A stretch of 64,000 nt of DNA from Taeniopygia guttata (taxonomy: Eukaryota; Chordata; Aves; Passeriformes; Estrildidae): positions 1,500,501 to 1,564,500 of the forward strand of contig NC_133050.1 of NCBI RefSeq assembly GCF_048771995.1, read 5' to 3'. Under the pieces are notes generated by a model that saw only the letters and a program-made list of their open reading frames with translations, made no database searches and had not been told where the DNA came from. Made by a program: the position numbers and the translations under genes. Shown here in pieces: positions 1 to 9,310 of this stretch (position 1 is the first letter of the stretch; each line of letters opens with the position of its first letter).

Positions 1-430
1 GTCCCGCTGCTCGCGGCTGCCCGGCCGGCCCCGGCCCCGGCCCGCCCGGTTGCTCCTGCCGGGCTCCCGCCGCTCCGCCCGGCCCGGCCTGGAGCGCTCC
101 TCCCGCGGCTGATTTCTCTGCCCCAGCCCCGGCGGCTTTGCCCGTCCCGGCTGCGCTGGGCACCGCCGCTGCTGCTTTGCTGCTGCTGGGCACCACCGGC
201 CCGGCCGCCCTTCACCGCGTGCGGGCCGAGCTCGCTCCCGGCTGGGACCCCCGGCACTGCCCCTCCTGTGGCGGTGCCGGCAGCACACCCTGCCCGTGCT
301 CCGCCTTTGCAGGACCAGGGCTCGGCGCTGGGCCCTGCCCTCACCCCTTCCTGCCCGCAGCTCCGTTCCTGGGAACCGCAGCCCCGGCTCCGAGAAACTC
401 TTTCTGTCTGGAGGACGCCCCTTCTAGGAA
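1..430. other. GC- and CpG-rich patch
   Basis: This stretch is dominated by ccggcccc-type sequence with many CpG dinucleotides, in contrast to the AT-rich DNA after about 1070. It could be the edge of a CpG island or the GC-rich leader of the retroviral remnant that follows. An ORF runs from 138 through it into the gag remnant, but its first 110 codons have no recognisable content and probably stay open because of base composition. Confidence 0.5.
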
Positions 431-474
431 CACGGGGAGTTCAGTTAGGAGGCAACATTCTCCTGACTCTTCCT

Positions 475-1330
475 CACAGCACGGGAGAAAGGTTATAGAA
501 AGAGACTGGGCTAAAGAAATGGATCTATTTCCACTAAGAGAGGCCCCGATGGGAGGGGGTGGAACTGGGTTTGTGAATGCTCCTTGGACTTCTTCTGGGG
601 TCAGGAATTTTAAAAAGGAAATCAAAGGGATTTTGGAGGATCCCACAAGCACTGCTGAAGAATGAGACCAATTTTTAAGTTCGAACATTTATACTTGGGA
701 AGAAATACCGTTGATAATAAAGATACTATTTTCTCTGGAAGAAAGGGAAATGATCAGAATTGCAGGCATAAAAGCCTGGAGTAAAGAAAATCCACAGCCC
801 CCCCCCCCCCCCCAGGGAGGAGAAAATGCCAACTGCACCCCCTGAGAGGGGTCAAAATTATGAGGAGGGGAGAAAACATATGGATGACTATCATTATTTG
901 ATGGTTGGGGGAATAGGGGGGGCAGCATCTCGAGGGCAAAGTGCTGAGGGACTTTTGGGGCACAGCAGGGGAGGGGGGAGGCTCCGGCTGAGTGGTTGGA
1001 CAGACTTTGGAGAAATAGGAGGCAGAGTTACAGAGTGGATCCTGAGACTGATGTGAGAAAAGCTTTGTTAAGGATTAACTTTGTGCTTGGCCAGATAATG
1101 GAAAAAATTGAAGATCGGCATGACAGATTATTAGATTATTTATTAATGGAGGCTCAGAAAGTCTGTGGCCAAAGCCAAACTAAAAGCAAGGATTGTGGCA
1201 GTCACCATGCAAGAAAACAATTGCAAGAAAGCAATAAAAAAATCCACAGGCACTATTCCTAGATATGATGGTGGTAGAGTCAGGGGAACAGGAAAGAATA
1301 AAATCTGCTGTCTCAGAGCCATCGAGCAGG
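475..1330 (+). pseudogene. Decayed gammaretrovirus-type (ERV1) gag capsid remnant
   Basis: Translated pieces in different plus frames resemble the capsid part of a gamma-type retroviral Gag, the protein that forms the virion core. The first piece (about 480-700) has the proline- and leucine-rich capsid start followed by a lysine-rich helix. A stop at 663-665 interrupts it and the similarity continues with a conserved leucine/tyrosine/tryptophan stretch. Pieces at about 985-1060 and 1065-1260 match the late capsid region (a tryptophan-rich helix, then a charged helix ending near AQKV). A run of C at about 800-815 sits at one frame break. No protease, polymerase, primer-binding site or LTR is recognisable next to it, so it is an isolated fragment. 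Family assignment is from pattern recognition; the exact ERV lineage is not determined. Confidence 0.6.
799..815. repeat. Poly-C homopolymer
   Basis: A run of about 16 C bases lies inside the gag remnant. Such a run is prone to length change and to sequencing error, so frame calls across it are unsafe. Confidence 0.9.
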
Positions 1331-2790
1331 CACCTGGCCCTTGGCCCTGTTATAGATACATATTATAATATTGGCTTTTTGCAAATATTCAATTGGATTT
1401 TATATGTGTGGTGTTACAATAACTTTGTTATATAGGTTTTTTTCTGTTGTTCATTCATTAAGCTCAAACATAGTAGTGCCATAGCTGATAGAAGCATGCT
1501 TGTGATAAAATGCCTGCTTGGATGGGATAACATCCAGTGAGCACAGCATGAGGACACCTGTACAGATCTGCCAACCATCAGCACTCACCGTCTGAAGGCA
1601 GCGTGGGCCAGGGCCAAAACTGAAGATGATGATAGAAAAGGATCAAAACCACAACGAAGGAATACACATGCCCTAAAAAGGTGGAACCGAGAAGGAGCCA
1701 TGATAAACAGTTCTTGGAATATGTAAATTAGCTTGGGAAAAAAGTTTACTATGCATAAGGGGCTATGAATATGCAACAGGCTGGTGTAAGGGAAAAGTAT
1801 TCAAGGGGTATCTCCGGAGATAACCGTGTGCTCCTGGCTCAGTGCCGAGATGCACCCGGCCCTAACAACCTTTGCTCTCTGGCCCTTGTCTCCTCTTGTC
1901 CTGCATTAAACTCTTTAAATTTTCACAGGGGAGTGAAGGTGTTTTTCACAGCCCCGAGCGGAGAGCTCTGCCCGGCGGCTCCCGGGAAAGGCGGCGGCGC
2001 TCGGCACGGCCCCGGCCCGCCCGGCCCGCGGGAATTCCCCGGCCCGGGACAAAATGCTGCCCCGAAGGAGCGCTCGGAACGCCCCTGCGGCTCCTCCCTG
2101 CCCCGCAAACTGAAAGCTGATTAGAGAATCTTGCACAATCACATCCAAGAACATTTTGTTATAAAATCACAAATATTAACAGAAGCTGAGAAAGTCAACA
2201 ATGTTAGAAAACAAGCTTCCAACAATGGGACTCGAAGAGCTAAGGGCATGCCTTTGAGTGGAATGAGCCCTCTCTTTCTGACATGTAAACAATGCCATGG
2301 AATTTCCCAAACCAGGGAAATAGGGAGGCCTGGCAGCAGCAGCTTCACACACAGCAATGACACAGAACAGGGCAGGGCAAGAGGCTGACAAAACTATAAC
2401 TGCTGCTTGCAATTAAGAACCTTTGTTTCCAGCTCTATACTCGCCACTATTAATATAGAGTCCAAAAGACAAAAATACTAGTAATAATAACTGTACTCTT
2501 AATAGCAAAAACAGATATAATAGAAATAATAAGAATTAATAGTGGTAATAAAAACCCTGCCATACTTATAGCAGGTTTGCATGGACAGGTTTTGGTAAGA
2601 GAGGGGCTCTAGGAGCACCTTCTGTGAGAGCAGCTGCTCCTCCATGTCCCACAGAGTCAATTCCAGCCGGCTCCAGGACAGACCAGCTGCTGGCCAAGGC
2701 TGGGCCAGTTAGAAATGGCGGTAATGCCTTTGGGATAAGAGATTTAAGAAAATGGGTGATCCTGGAGTTGTGACTGTGAGCAGGGAGGAG
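1331..2790. other. No gene recognised
   Basis: Mostly AT-rich sequence. A GC-rich block at about 1960-2110 resembles the GC patch at the window start. Short ORFs here have no recognisable content. No LTR termini could be fixed. Confidence 0.5.
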
Positions 2791-2794
2791 CAGG

Positions 2795-3319
2795 GTGAGG
2801 ACATGTGAGAGGAACAGCTCTGCACACCCCCAGGGCAGGGCAGGGCAGGGCAGGGCAGGGCAGGGCAGGGCAGGGCAGGAGGGGCAGGAGCTGCTCCAGC
2901 TGCTGGAGCTGATTGCCCTGAGATTCCCTGGGCAGTCCCTGGTGAGGCAGCTGGGCCCTGCAGCCCATGGAGGGCACGGAGGGCAGAGATGCACCTGCAG
3001 CGCCTGCAGGAGCCCGTGCCGGAGCAGGGGGATGCCTGAGCGGAGGCTGCGACCCCGTGAGAAACCTGTGCTGGAGCAGGGAGCTGGCAGGGACCTGCAA
3101 ACCCCTGGAGAGGAGCCCACGCTGGAGCAGGGCCCTGCCAGGACCTGTGAGCCCATGGAAGAGCGAGCCACGCTGCAGCAGTTTGTGGAGAACTGCTGTC
3201 CGTGGGATGAACTCACCGTGGAGAAGTTCATGGAGAAGTGTCTCCAGGAGGGACCCCTGGCACAGCAGGGAACGACTCCTCTCCCCGAGCAGCAGGAGAA
3301 ACAACAGGGGATGAACTGA
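2795..3319 (+). CDS. Hypothetical protein, probably decayed (175 codons)
   Basis: The function is not recognised. The first third is encoded by the (GGGCA)n repeat and is probably not genuine. From about residue 90 the product is acidic, with repeated EQG motifs (PVLEQG, PTLEQG) and two short helical blocks of similar pattern (LQQFVENC and VEKFMEKC). A third related block (PVPEQG) lies just upstream at about 3008-3025 in a different frame, ended by a stop, which suggests that an older, longer repeat-containing ORF has been frameshifted. No splice sites, signal peptide or membrane segment are evident. Ten G or more follow the stop at about 3353. It may be an avian lineage-specific gene fragment or a chance ORF. 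Confidence 0.3.
   Translation: MRTCERNSSAHPQGRAGQGRAGQGRAGQEGQELLQLLELIALRFPGQSLVRQLGPAAHGGHGGQRCTCSACRSPCRSRGMPERRLRPREKPVLEQGAGRDLQTPGEEPTLEQGPARTCEPMEERATLQQFVENCCPWDELTVEKFMEKCLQEGPLAQQGTTPLPEQQEKQQGMN
2825..2880. repeat. (GGGCA)n microsatellite
   Basis: About eleven tandem copies of a 5-bp unit carrying GGG on the plus strand. Regularly spaced G triplets give potential for G-quadruplex formation. The repeat encodes the GRAGQ run near the start of the adjacent ORF. Confidence 0.9.
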
Positions 3320-4082
3320 CCTGAGCCCCCATTCCCTGTCTCCCTGCACCGACTGGGGGGGGAGGTAGAGCTGGGAAGGAGGGAGGGATGGGCAGAAGGT
3401 GTTTTTAAAGCTTTGTTTTACTTCTCACTGTCCTGCCCTGATCCAGATAGCAACAAATTCCATTAATATCTCAAATTTTGAAAATGTTTTGCCCATGATG
3501 GCATTTGCTGAGTGATCTGTCCCAGTCCTTAGCTCAACCCATGAAGCCTTCATTCTGTTTTCTCTCTCCTGTCCATCTCTGGAGGGGAGTGAGAGAGCAG
3601 CTTTGGTGGGTGCCTGACATCCAGCCAGGCTGAACAGACAACACTTCCTTTCCTTCATTCTTTCTTTCCAGAGGTCACTGTGAAGGGGTTGAGTGGGGCT
3701 TTGAGTGAGGGAGTGAAGGTGCTGGGGAGTGGTGGGGACAGGAGCCACAGGGATGTGGGACAGGCACCAGAGGGGCCTGGGCAGCTGTCAGGGGGCACGG
3801 CCTGTCCCCCTGGCCCAGCAGCAGGGACAGGGGGCGTGGCCTGTCCCCCTGGCCCAGCAGCAGCCCCGTGCCCTGCCCAAGGTGCCCCAGAGGCAGGGGG
3901 AGACCCCAGTCCCGGGGCAGCGTTTCTGCCCCGTCCCCTGTCCAGCCCAGCCTGCCCCGTGTGCGCAGTGACCGCTGGCACGGGCTGCACTGGACACTGT
4001 GACCTGCTGGGGACACTGAGAGCTGCCCCGCTGTGACACTGCCCTTGGGATTTCACAGGCACCAAACAAACCCCAGCCAGCA
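3320..4082. other. No gene; short GC-rich tandem at 3790-3870
   Basis: Two copies of a roughly 45-bp unit containing cctgtccccctggcccagca lie at about 3805-3870. They open spurious ORFs on both strands. Nothing else is recognised. Confidence 0.5.
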
Positions 4083-4232
4083 CCGCCCCTTGTCATGTCC
4101 CAGGCACCAGAGCACATCCCAGCCCCACTCCTGGTGATGTCCCAGGCACCAGGGCACATCCCAGCCCTGCTCCTGGTGATGTCCCAGGCACCAGGGCACA
4201 TCCCAGCCCCGCTCCTGGTGATGTCCCACGCC
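4083..4232. repeat. 42-bp minisatellite, about 3.5 copies
   Basis: The unit contains ctggtgatgtcccaggcacc and repeats every 42 bp, so a 14-residue repeat (MSQAPGHIPAPLLV) appears in one frame. The period is a multiple of three, which keeps frames open without implying coding. Confidence 0.85.
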
Positions 4233-4829
4233 CTACGAGTGTCCCAGGTGTGGGAAGAGCTCATCACACAGCTCAGCCTTGACCCAAAACCAGCAGAGGC
4301 ACCACAAAGGGCGGCCCTGCGAGTGCCCCAGTGTGGGAAGAGCTCCGTGCGCTGCTCCAGCTCCGTCCTCCATGGGAGGATCCGTGCTGGATGATCCCCA
4401 GTGAGCCCAGAGGGCAGACCCCCGGTGACCCGTGGTGCTGCTGATCCATGCTGGGAAGACACCTGGCTGGGGGCTCCACATCCTCCTGGCCCCCCTGGCC
4501 TGGATTTTCTTTTCATTTCTCTTTGCTCTTTCAAAACTCTAAAAAGCAGGTAAAAATAAAGATGTTGAGCTAAGACAAGGATGGGGACATGGGGGTGGTT
4601 CTTGCAGGGTATGTGGGGGATGCTGGGTTTGAGGGACTTGAGGGTTCCTGGGAGGGACCTGGGAGTTGCTCAGGGTTTTGGGCACCCCAGGCTGAGCGGT
4701 TCCAGTTGCACTGGGAGACCCTGGTGGAGGTTCTGGGCAGCTGGTCAAGGACCCCCTGCCCTGGAACTGTCCCCATGTGTCCCCATCCCATAGCCCGGTC
4801 CCCCTGCAGTGGCTGCCCCATTCCTTACT

Positions 4830-5088
4830 CCCCTTCCATACTCCCCTTGCCCCTGCCTGTTCCCATGTCCCCCCTATCCCGTTTCCATCCTGCTCCCATC
4901 CCAATCCGGACCCCATTCTCCATCCCTGTACCGTATTCCCTGTCCCTGTCCCCATTCCCAGTCCTATTCCCTGTCCCCATTCCTGGTCCCTGTCCCCATT
5001 CCCTGTCTCTGTCACCACTCCCAGTCCCTGTCTCCATTCCCATTCCCCATTCCCTGTCCCCATTCCCATTCCCTGTCCCCATTCCCGG
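4830..5088. repeat. Pyrimidine-rich low-complexity repeat (ccattccctgt-type)
   Basis: Irregular tandem repetition of cccattcc and ctgtccc words. All three plus frames and one minus frame stay open. The array ends exactly where the next LTR begins. Confidence 0.85.
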
Positions 5089-5733
5089 TGAGACATTAAT
5101 TTGGAAGAATTAAGAATTTTAGGAAGTTAAGATGATAGTTAAATTAGATGTTGCTGACTTAGTGGAAGTAGATAAATAGGCTTTGTTCCTGGTTAACAGT
5201 AGCTGGATCTTAGATAAGATATCCAGGATCTATTAACTCATTGCTTGTCAGCTTTATGTTTGGGTAGCTGTGCTTATCATGAGAAACAGAATGTGACAAA
5301 CAGATTTCAGGGACACAAAAACAGTTGCAGACTTCCCCTACTTTAGGAATCCATTAAGCACAGGAAAACGGCAAGGATTCATTTGTCACGTGTGCATGGG
5401 AAAGGCAGAAAGGTCAGAACGAGGAAGACTTATTTTACTTCTTCATTTTGGAGACCCCTCCCCAAAATGGACCCCTGACTCATTTCAGGGAGCAGAACTA
5501 CACATGCTTAATAGCCTTTCTGCCAATTAGCATATGAAGCAGAGCAGAGGAAGTGACAGGATATGAATATGCATTCATATTTTGTGTATTCAAGACTTCT
5601 GTCAATAAAAAAGCTTTGTAACAACTGTGATTTTTGCAGTGTGCATTAGGAAATTATCCCAGGTACTGCCCGGCTGTCTCAATAAACATACACTTTCTAA
5701 CTTTAAACTCTTAGAGAGTTTTTGTCCGTCTCA
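5089..5733 (+). mobile_element. Solo LTR, probably ERVL-like, 645 bp
   Basis: The element starts TGAGAC and ends GTCTCA, perfect 6-bp inverted termini with the canonical TG...CA ends. Two AATAAA signals (about 5604 and 5682) lie near the right end, which fits a plus-oriented LTR. The body is AT-rich, in sharp contrast to the flanking low-complexity GC repeat. The flanking bases (CCCGG and GTTGG) do not make a clear target-site duplication. Confidence 0.7.
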
Positions 5734-5949
5734 GTTGGATATCGATATTGGATCGATATTCATATTTTAGTAAATCATTATCGTAAAGAAGTCCTAGTAT
5801 GTGTATTAACATGTATTTTCTTAATATTCTAGCAATTATTCTTGCATTGCTTCAAGATATAAGTTAACTTTGCAGAAGTTAATAGTATTCAAAATCCATG
5901 TTCTGTTCCTATTATTATTTATTATACAAAGAAAAAAGGGGAAAGGGGT

Positions 5950-6695
5950 TGGATTGAGGGTACACCCTCCTCCCCTCTGAGTCTGTTCTCATGTTTTACA
6001 ATAAATCCTACAACAGTACAATACTGCTGCCTAAAATATGGACACTAGAAACCACAAGACAGCATTACAAATGATCACCTGCCTCATGGACAGTTCATAG
6101 AAGGACTTGATTTGTTTACAAATTATTTCTCATGTTCACAAACAGTTTTTCTGTTTACAGACTGTTTTCTGGGAGTTCGGTTTTTCTCCAAGGGAGAAAA
6201 GGTTGTTTTTTAAAATAGGGTTTTTCTCTGAGGGCTAAATGGGCTCAGGGTTAAAAAGCTTTCTGCTTTTAGAGATAAGTTCAATTTGTAACCGAGAAGC
6301 ATTATGCCTGTGGCCTGAGATCTCCCCTAACAGTTCCTGGAGGGGAATGCTGCAGCTCCAGTGTAAATTAGATGCACGCTGTCCTCTGTCACCATGTTTG
6401 CAAAGGGCCCTTGCAGATGGGTGACAGAGAACAATACACAGAATTTTATAAAGAAAGGTGAGATGTTACCATGATTGACAGGGGTCTTGACCAATCAAAT
6501 ATCTCCCAAAACTGCAGGCACCTCACGGGCCAGAACCTGAAGGGGCGTGGAGCTCAAACCAATGAGAGCTTCCAGGCCTGGTCTTTCAAATGCCCTGTGT
6601 AAGGGGGGGCGTGGGAAATAAAATCTCTCTGTTGCCCCATGAACTCGGGAGGAGCAGTCTTTGTCTCCTGTGCCCTCGCTGCCCCACCAGACCAA
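5950..6695 (+). mobile_element. Probable ERV1-type LTR
   Basis: A purine-rich tract (about 5930-5948, aaagaaaaaaggggaaaggg) looks like a polypurine tract immediately before the LTR. The right third has CCAAT-type boxes (about 6490 and 6559), an AATAAA signal near 6618 and a CT-rich end. The right end is placed where sequence shared with the inverted copy at 46.2 kb begins. Exact termini and target-site duplication were not established. Confidence 0.5.
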
Positions 6696-6696
6696 A

Positions 6697-8050
6697 GAGA
6701 TGTTCACCAGGGCCCTCCCTGTTTGTGGCCATCCAGTGCCGAGCTGAGCAGGCAGCCAGTTGTGTTTGCACGTGAGCTGCCACAGGAAGACACACAGCAG
6801 CTGGAGATTTGAATAGCAGGGCTTGGGCCAATTCTTTTTCTTTCAGAGTGCAAGAAAGACGCAAAAGCACAAGGAAACATGACAGTGTTTCGGTGGATTC
6901 TCTTTGTCCTGTGAAGTTGAGTAGCTGTTGGTGTTTCTGTGCTGCTGCTAATCCCTTCCATGAAAAAATCATTCCGGGAAGGAGCAACAACATCTGACAC
7001 GCACCAAGTGTTGCCACCAGTTGCTCCAGGTGCTGCTACCAACAGCCCCTGTAGGACGCAGCACAGCCCCCAATGCACACCAAAAGCCAGGGAATCTCAG
7101 GAAAACGGGAAACTGGACAAGACAAACACAGATCTGAACCAATGTGGTTAATCAAATGTTCCGTTTATTCGAGATAAGATGGTAGTTTATATAAGCTTCT
7201 ACGTAGTTTACAGAAACAAAGGCACTCTGATTGGAAGGCTAACATTGTTTACCTTTTCCTTAAAGTGGCTTGAGCCTTACACTATAAACGTATACTAATT
7301 CACACCCAGACAGCCCAGTGGTCCCCGTCACACCTTAATACTATTTCTATCTGCGCCCCAAGCTCTGAATTTCTAACTGTGTCAGAGGCTTGAAGGCCTC
7401 ACAAGGCCCAAATCTGAGGCCTAGGCTGGAGTAGCTCAAATCTCATAACTCATGTCCTCTTTCTCTGAAAAATGCTGCAACACACACCAGTTTTGGCTGC
7501 CCTCTGGCAGAGAAACCCTTTTGGGGCACAGGTTTCTGGGGCAGCAGACGGGCACCGGGGCTGCCAGGGCTCGGGGGAACTCTGCTTCGGCGGGGACTGT
7601 GCCTCAGCGGCTGATGTCAGCGCTCCCCGGGCCCCAGGCTCAGAGCAGCATTCCTGCCCTGGCCCACACGTTCCTGGTCTGTGTCACACGGCCGTGCTTA
7701 GGATGGCCACCATGTGGGACGTGTCCCGAGGAGGCCGTGCCAGCTTCTGTGCAGGGCCCCGTGCCCTTCCCGCCGCGGCTGCGTCGGCAGCCCTGGGGGC
7801 TCCTGCTGCTCTGAGCCCGCAGAGCAGGGCAGCGTTTGCTGATGGTCTGAGCCGTTCCTAAAGATCCTGTTGGGCTGTCTGACACACCTGGGGCAAGGCA
7901 TTCCTTCCAACCTGGGCCACTCTGGGGGGCTGGGGGTGGCCCCAGGGCAGGTGGCAGAGTGTGCAAGGGCCCTTTGTGACACGGTGCAGCATGGTCACCG
8001 TGGAATGGAACGGGACAGGGTATCCAAGGGCCCTTTGTGACACACTGTGG
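6697..8050. repeat. Segment duplicated in inverted orientation (arm A)
   Basis: This spacer upstream of the MROH-like gene matches the reverse complement of about 45315-46195. Shared landmarks include ctccctgtttgtggc at the left, gttgctccaggtgctgctacc in the middle and gatcctgttgggctgtctga at the right. The match is interrupted here by a 401-bp insertion at 7082-7482. Neither arm has a convincing ORF, so the segment is probably spacer DNA of a tandemly repeated MROH unit. Confidence 0.75.
7082..7482 (-). mobile_element. LTR-like insertion with 6-bp target-site duplication
   Basis: The insertion is absent from the inverted copy at 45.8 kb, which fixes its limits. It is flanked by cacacc on both sides (7076-7081 and 7483-7488). 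Read on the minus strand it begins TGTTGCAGC, contains TTATATAAAC (TATA-like) and then AATAAA (plus-strand tttatt near 7165), the order expected of an LTR. The other end does not finish in CA, so it may be truncated. The empty site in the other arm shows that insertion came after the duplication. Confidence 0.65.
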
Positions 8051-8655
8051 CAAAGGTGTTGGCAGTGACAAAGCCACTCCACAGTGCTTGGTGCACGCGA
8101 CGATACAGGACAGAGAGAACGGTGCTGTGAGGAGCCCTCTCACAGCGCACATGTTCCTTGCTGACCCAGAGCTTTCCCGAGGTATTACTCCTGCAGGTGA
8201 CCTCGTGGCCAGACCAGAGCACTTGGTGACCCCTGGCCTTCCCGAGGCATCTCTTCTGCAGCTGCCCTCAAGGGCAGACCGTGGCATTTGCTTTGCACTG
8301 TCCTTGACAGGAGTCTCCTGTCCTTGTGGCTGGAGCCCCCAAGACCAGAGTGCAGGATTTGCTGTTCTGTAGCCTTGCCAAGACTTCACTCTTGCAGGTG
8401 CCCTCAAGGCATGACTGCAGCACTTGCTGACTCAGACCTTTTCCTTTTCACCTTCTGCAAATAGCCATGAATCCAGGCAGTGACGCAGAGCACAGACCTG
8501 CGAGCGTGCCCAAGCTGGCCTGGGGGAAGGAGGAGAGAAAAGGCCCTGGAGCTGCCCCAGCACAGCAGCCTGAAGAGGTGGAGCAGTTCCAGCCACCACA
8601 GAAGGGTGAGTGGCAGAGCTGGGCCACAGGGCTGGTGCCTGCAGCCAGCTTGGCC

Positions 8656-9310
8656 CCATCCCATCCCATCCCATCCCATCCCATCCCATCCCATCCCATC
8701 CCATCCCATCCCATCCCATCCCATCCCATCCCATCCCATCCCATCCCATCCCATCCCATCCCATCCCATCCCATCCCATCCCATCCCATCCCATCCCATC
8801 CCATCCCATCCCATCCCATCCCATCCCATCCCATCCCATCCCATCCCATCCCATCCCATCCCATCCCATCCCATCCCATCCCATCCCATCCCATCCCATC
8901 CCATCCCATCCCATCCCATCCCATCCCATCCCATCCCATCCCATCCCATCCCATCCCATCCCATCCCATCCCATCCCATCCCATCCCATCCCATCCCATC
9001 CCATCCCATCCCATCCCATCCCATCCCATCCCATCCCATCCCATCCCATCCCATCCCATCCCATCCCATCCCATCCCATCCCATCCCATCCCATCCCATC
9101 CCATCCCATCCCATCCCATCCCATCCCATCCCATCCCATCCCATCCCATCCCATCCCATCCCATCCCATCCCATCCCATCCCATCCCATCCCATCCCATC
9201 CCATCCCATCCCATCCCATCCCATCCCATCCCATCCCATCCCATCCCATCCCATCCCATCCCATCCCATCCCATCCCATCCCATCCCATCCCATCCCATC
9301 CCATCCCATC
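8656..9310. repeat. Perfect (CCATC)131 microsatellite in intron 1
   Basis: I count 131 uninterrupted copies of CCATC (GATGG on the other strand), 655 bp without a single mismatch. It lies inside the first intron of the MROH-like gene. Because 5 and 3 share no factor, all six frames stay open and produce large false ORFs of PIPSH or GWDGM repeats. The minus strand has GGG every five bases. Confidence 0.97.

Noticed and set aside
2825..2880. Telomere-like repeat
   Set aside because: The unit is GGGCA, not TTAGGG, and only about eleven copies are present. No TTAGGG run was seen in the window.
3788..4534. 248-codon minus-strand ORF
   Set aside because: It runs through the 42-bp minisatellite and GC-rich low-complexity sequence and gives a repeat-like product (AWDITRSGAGMC) without motifs.
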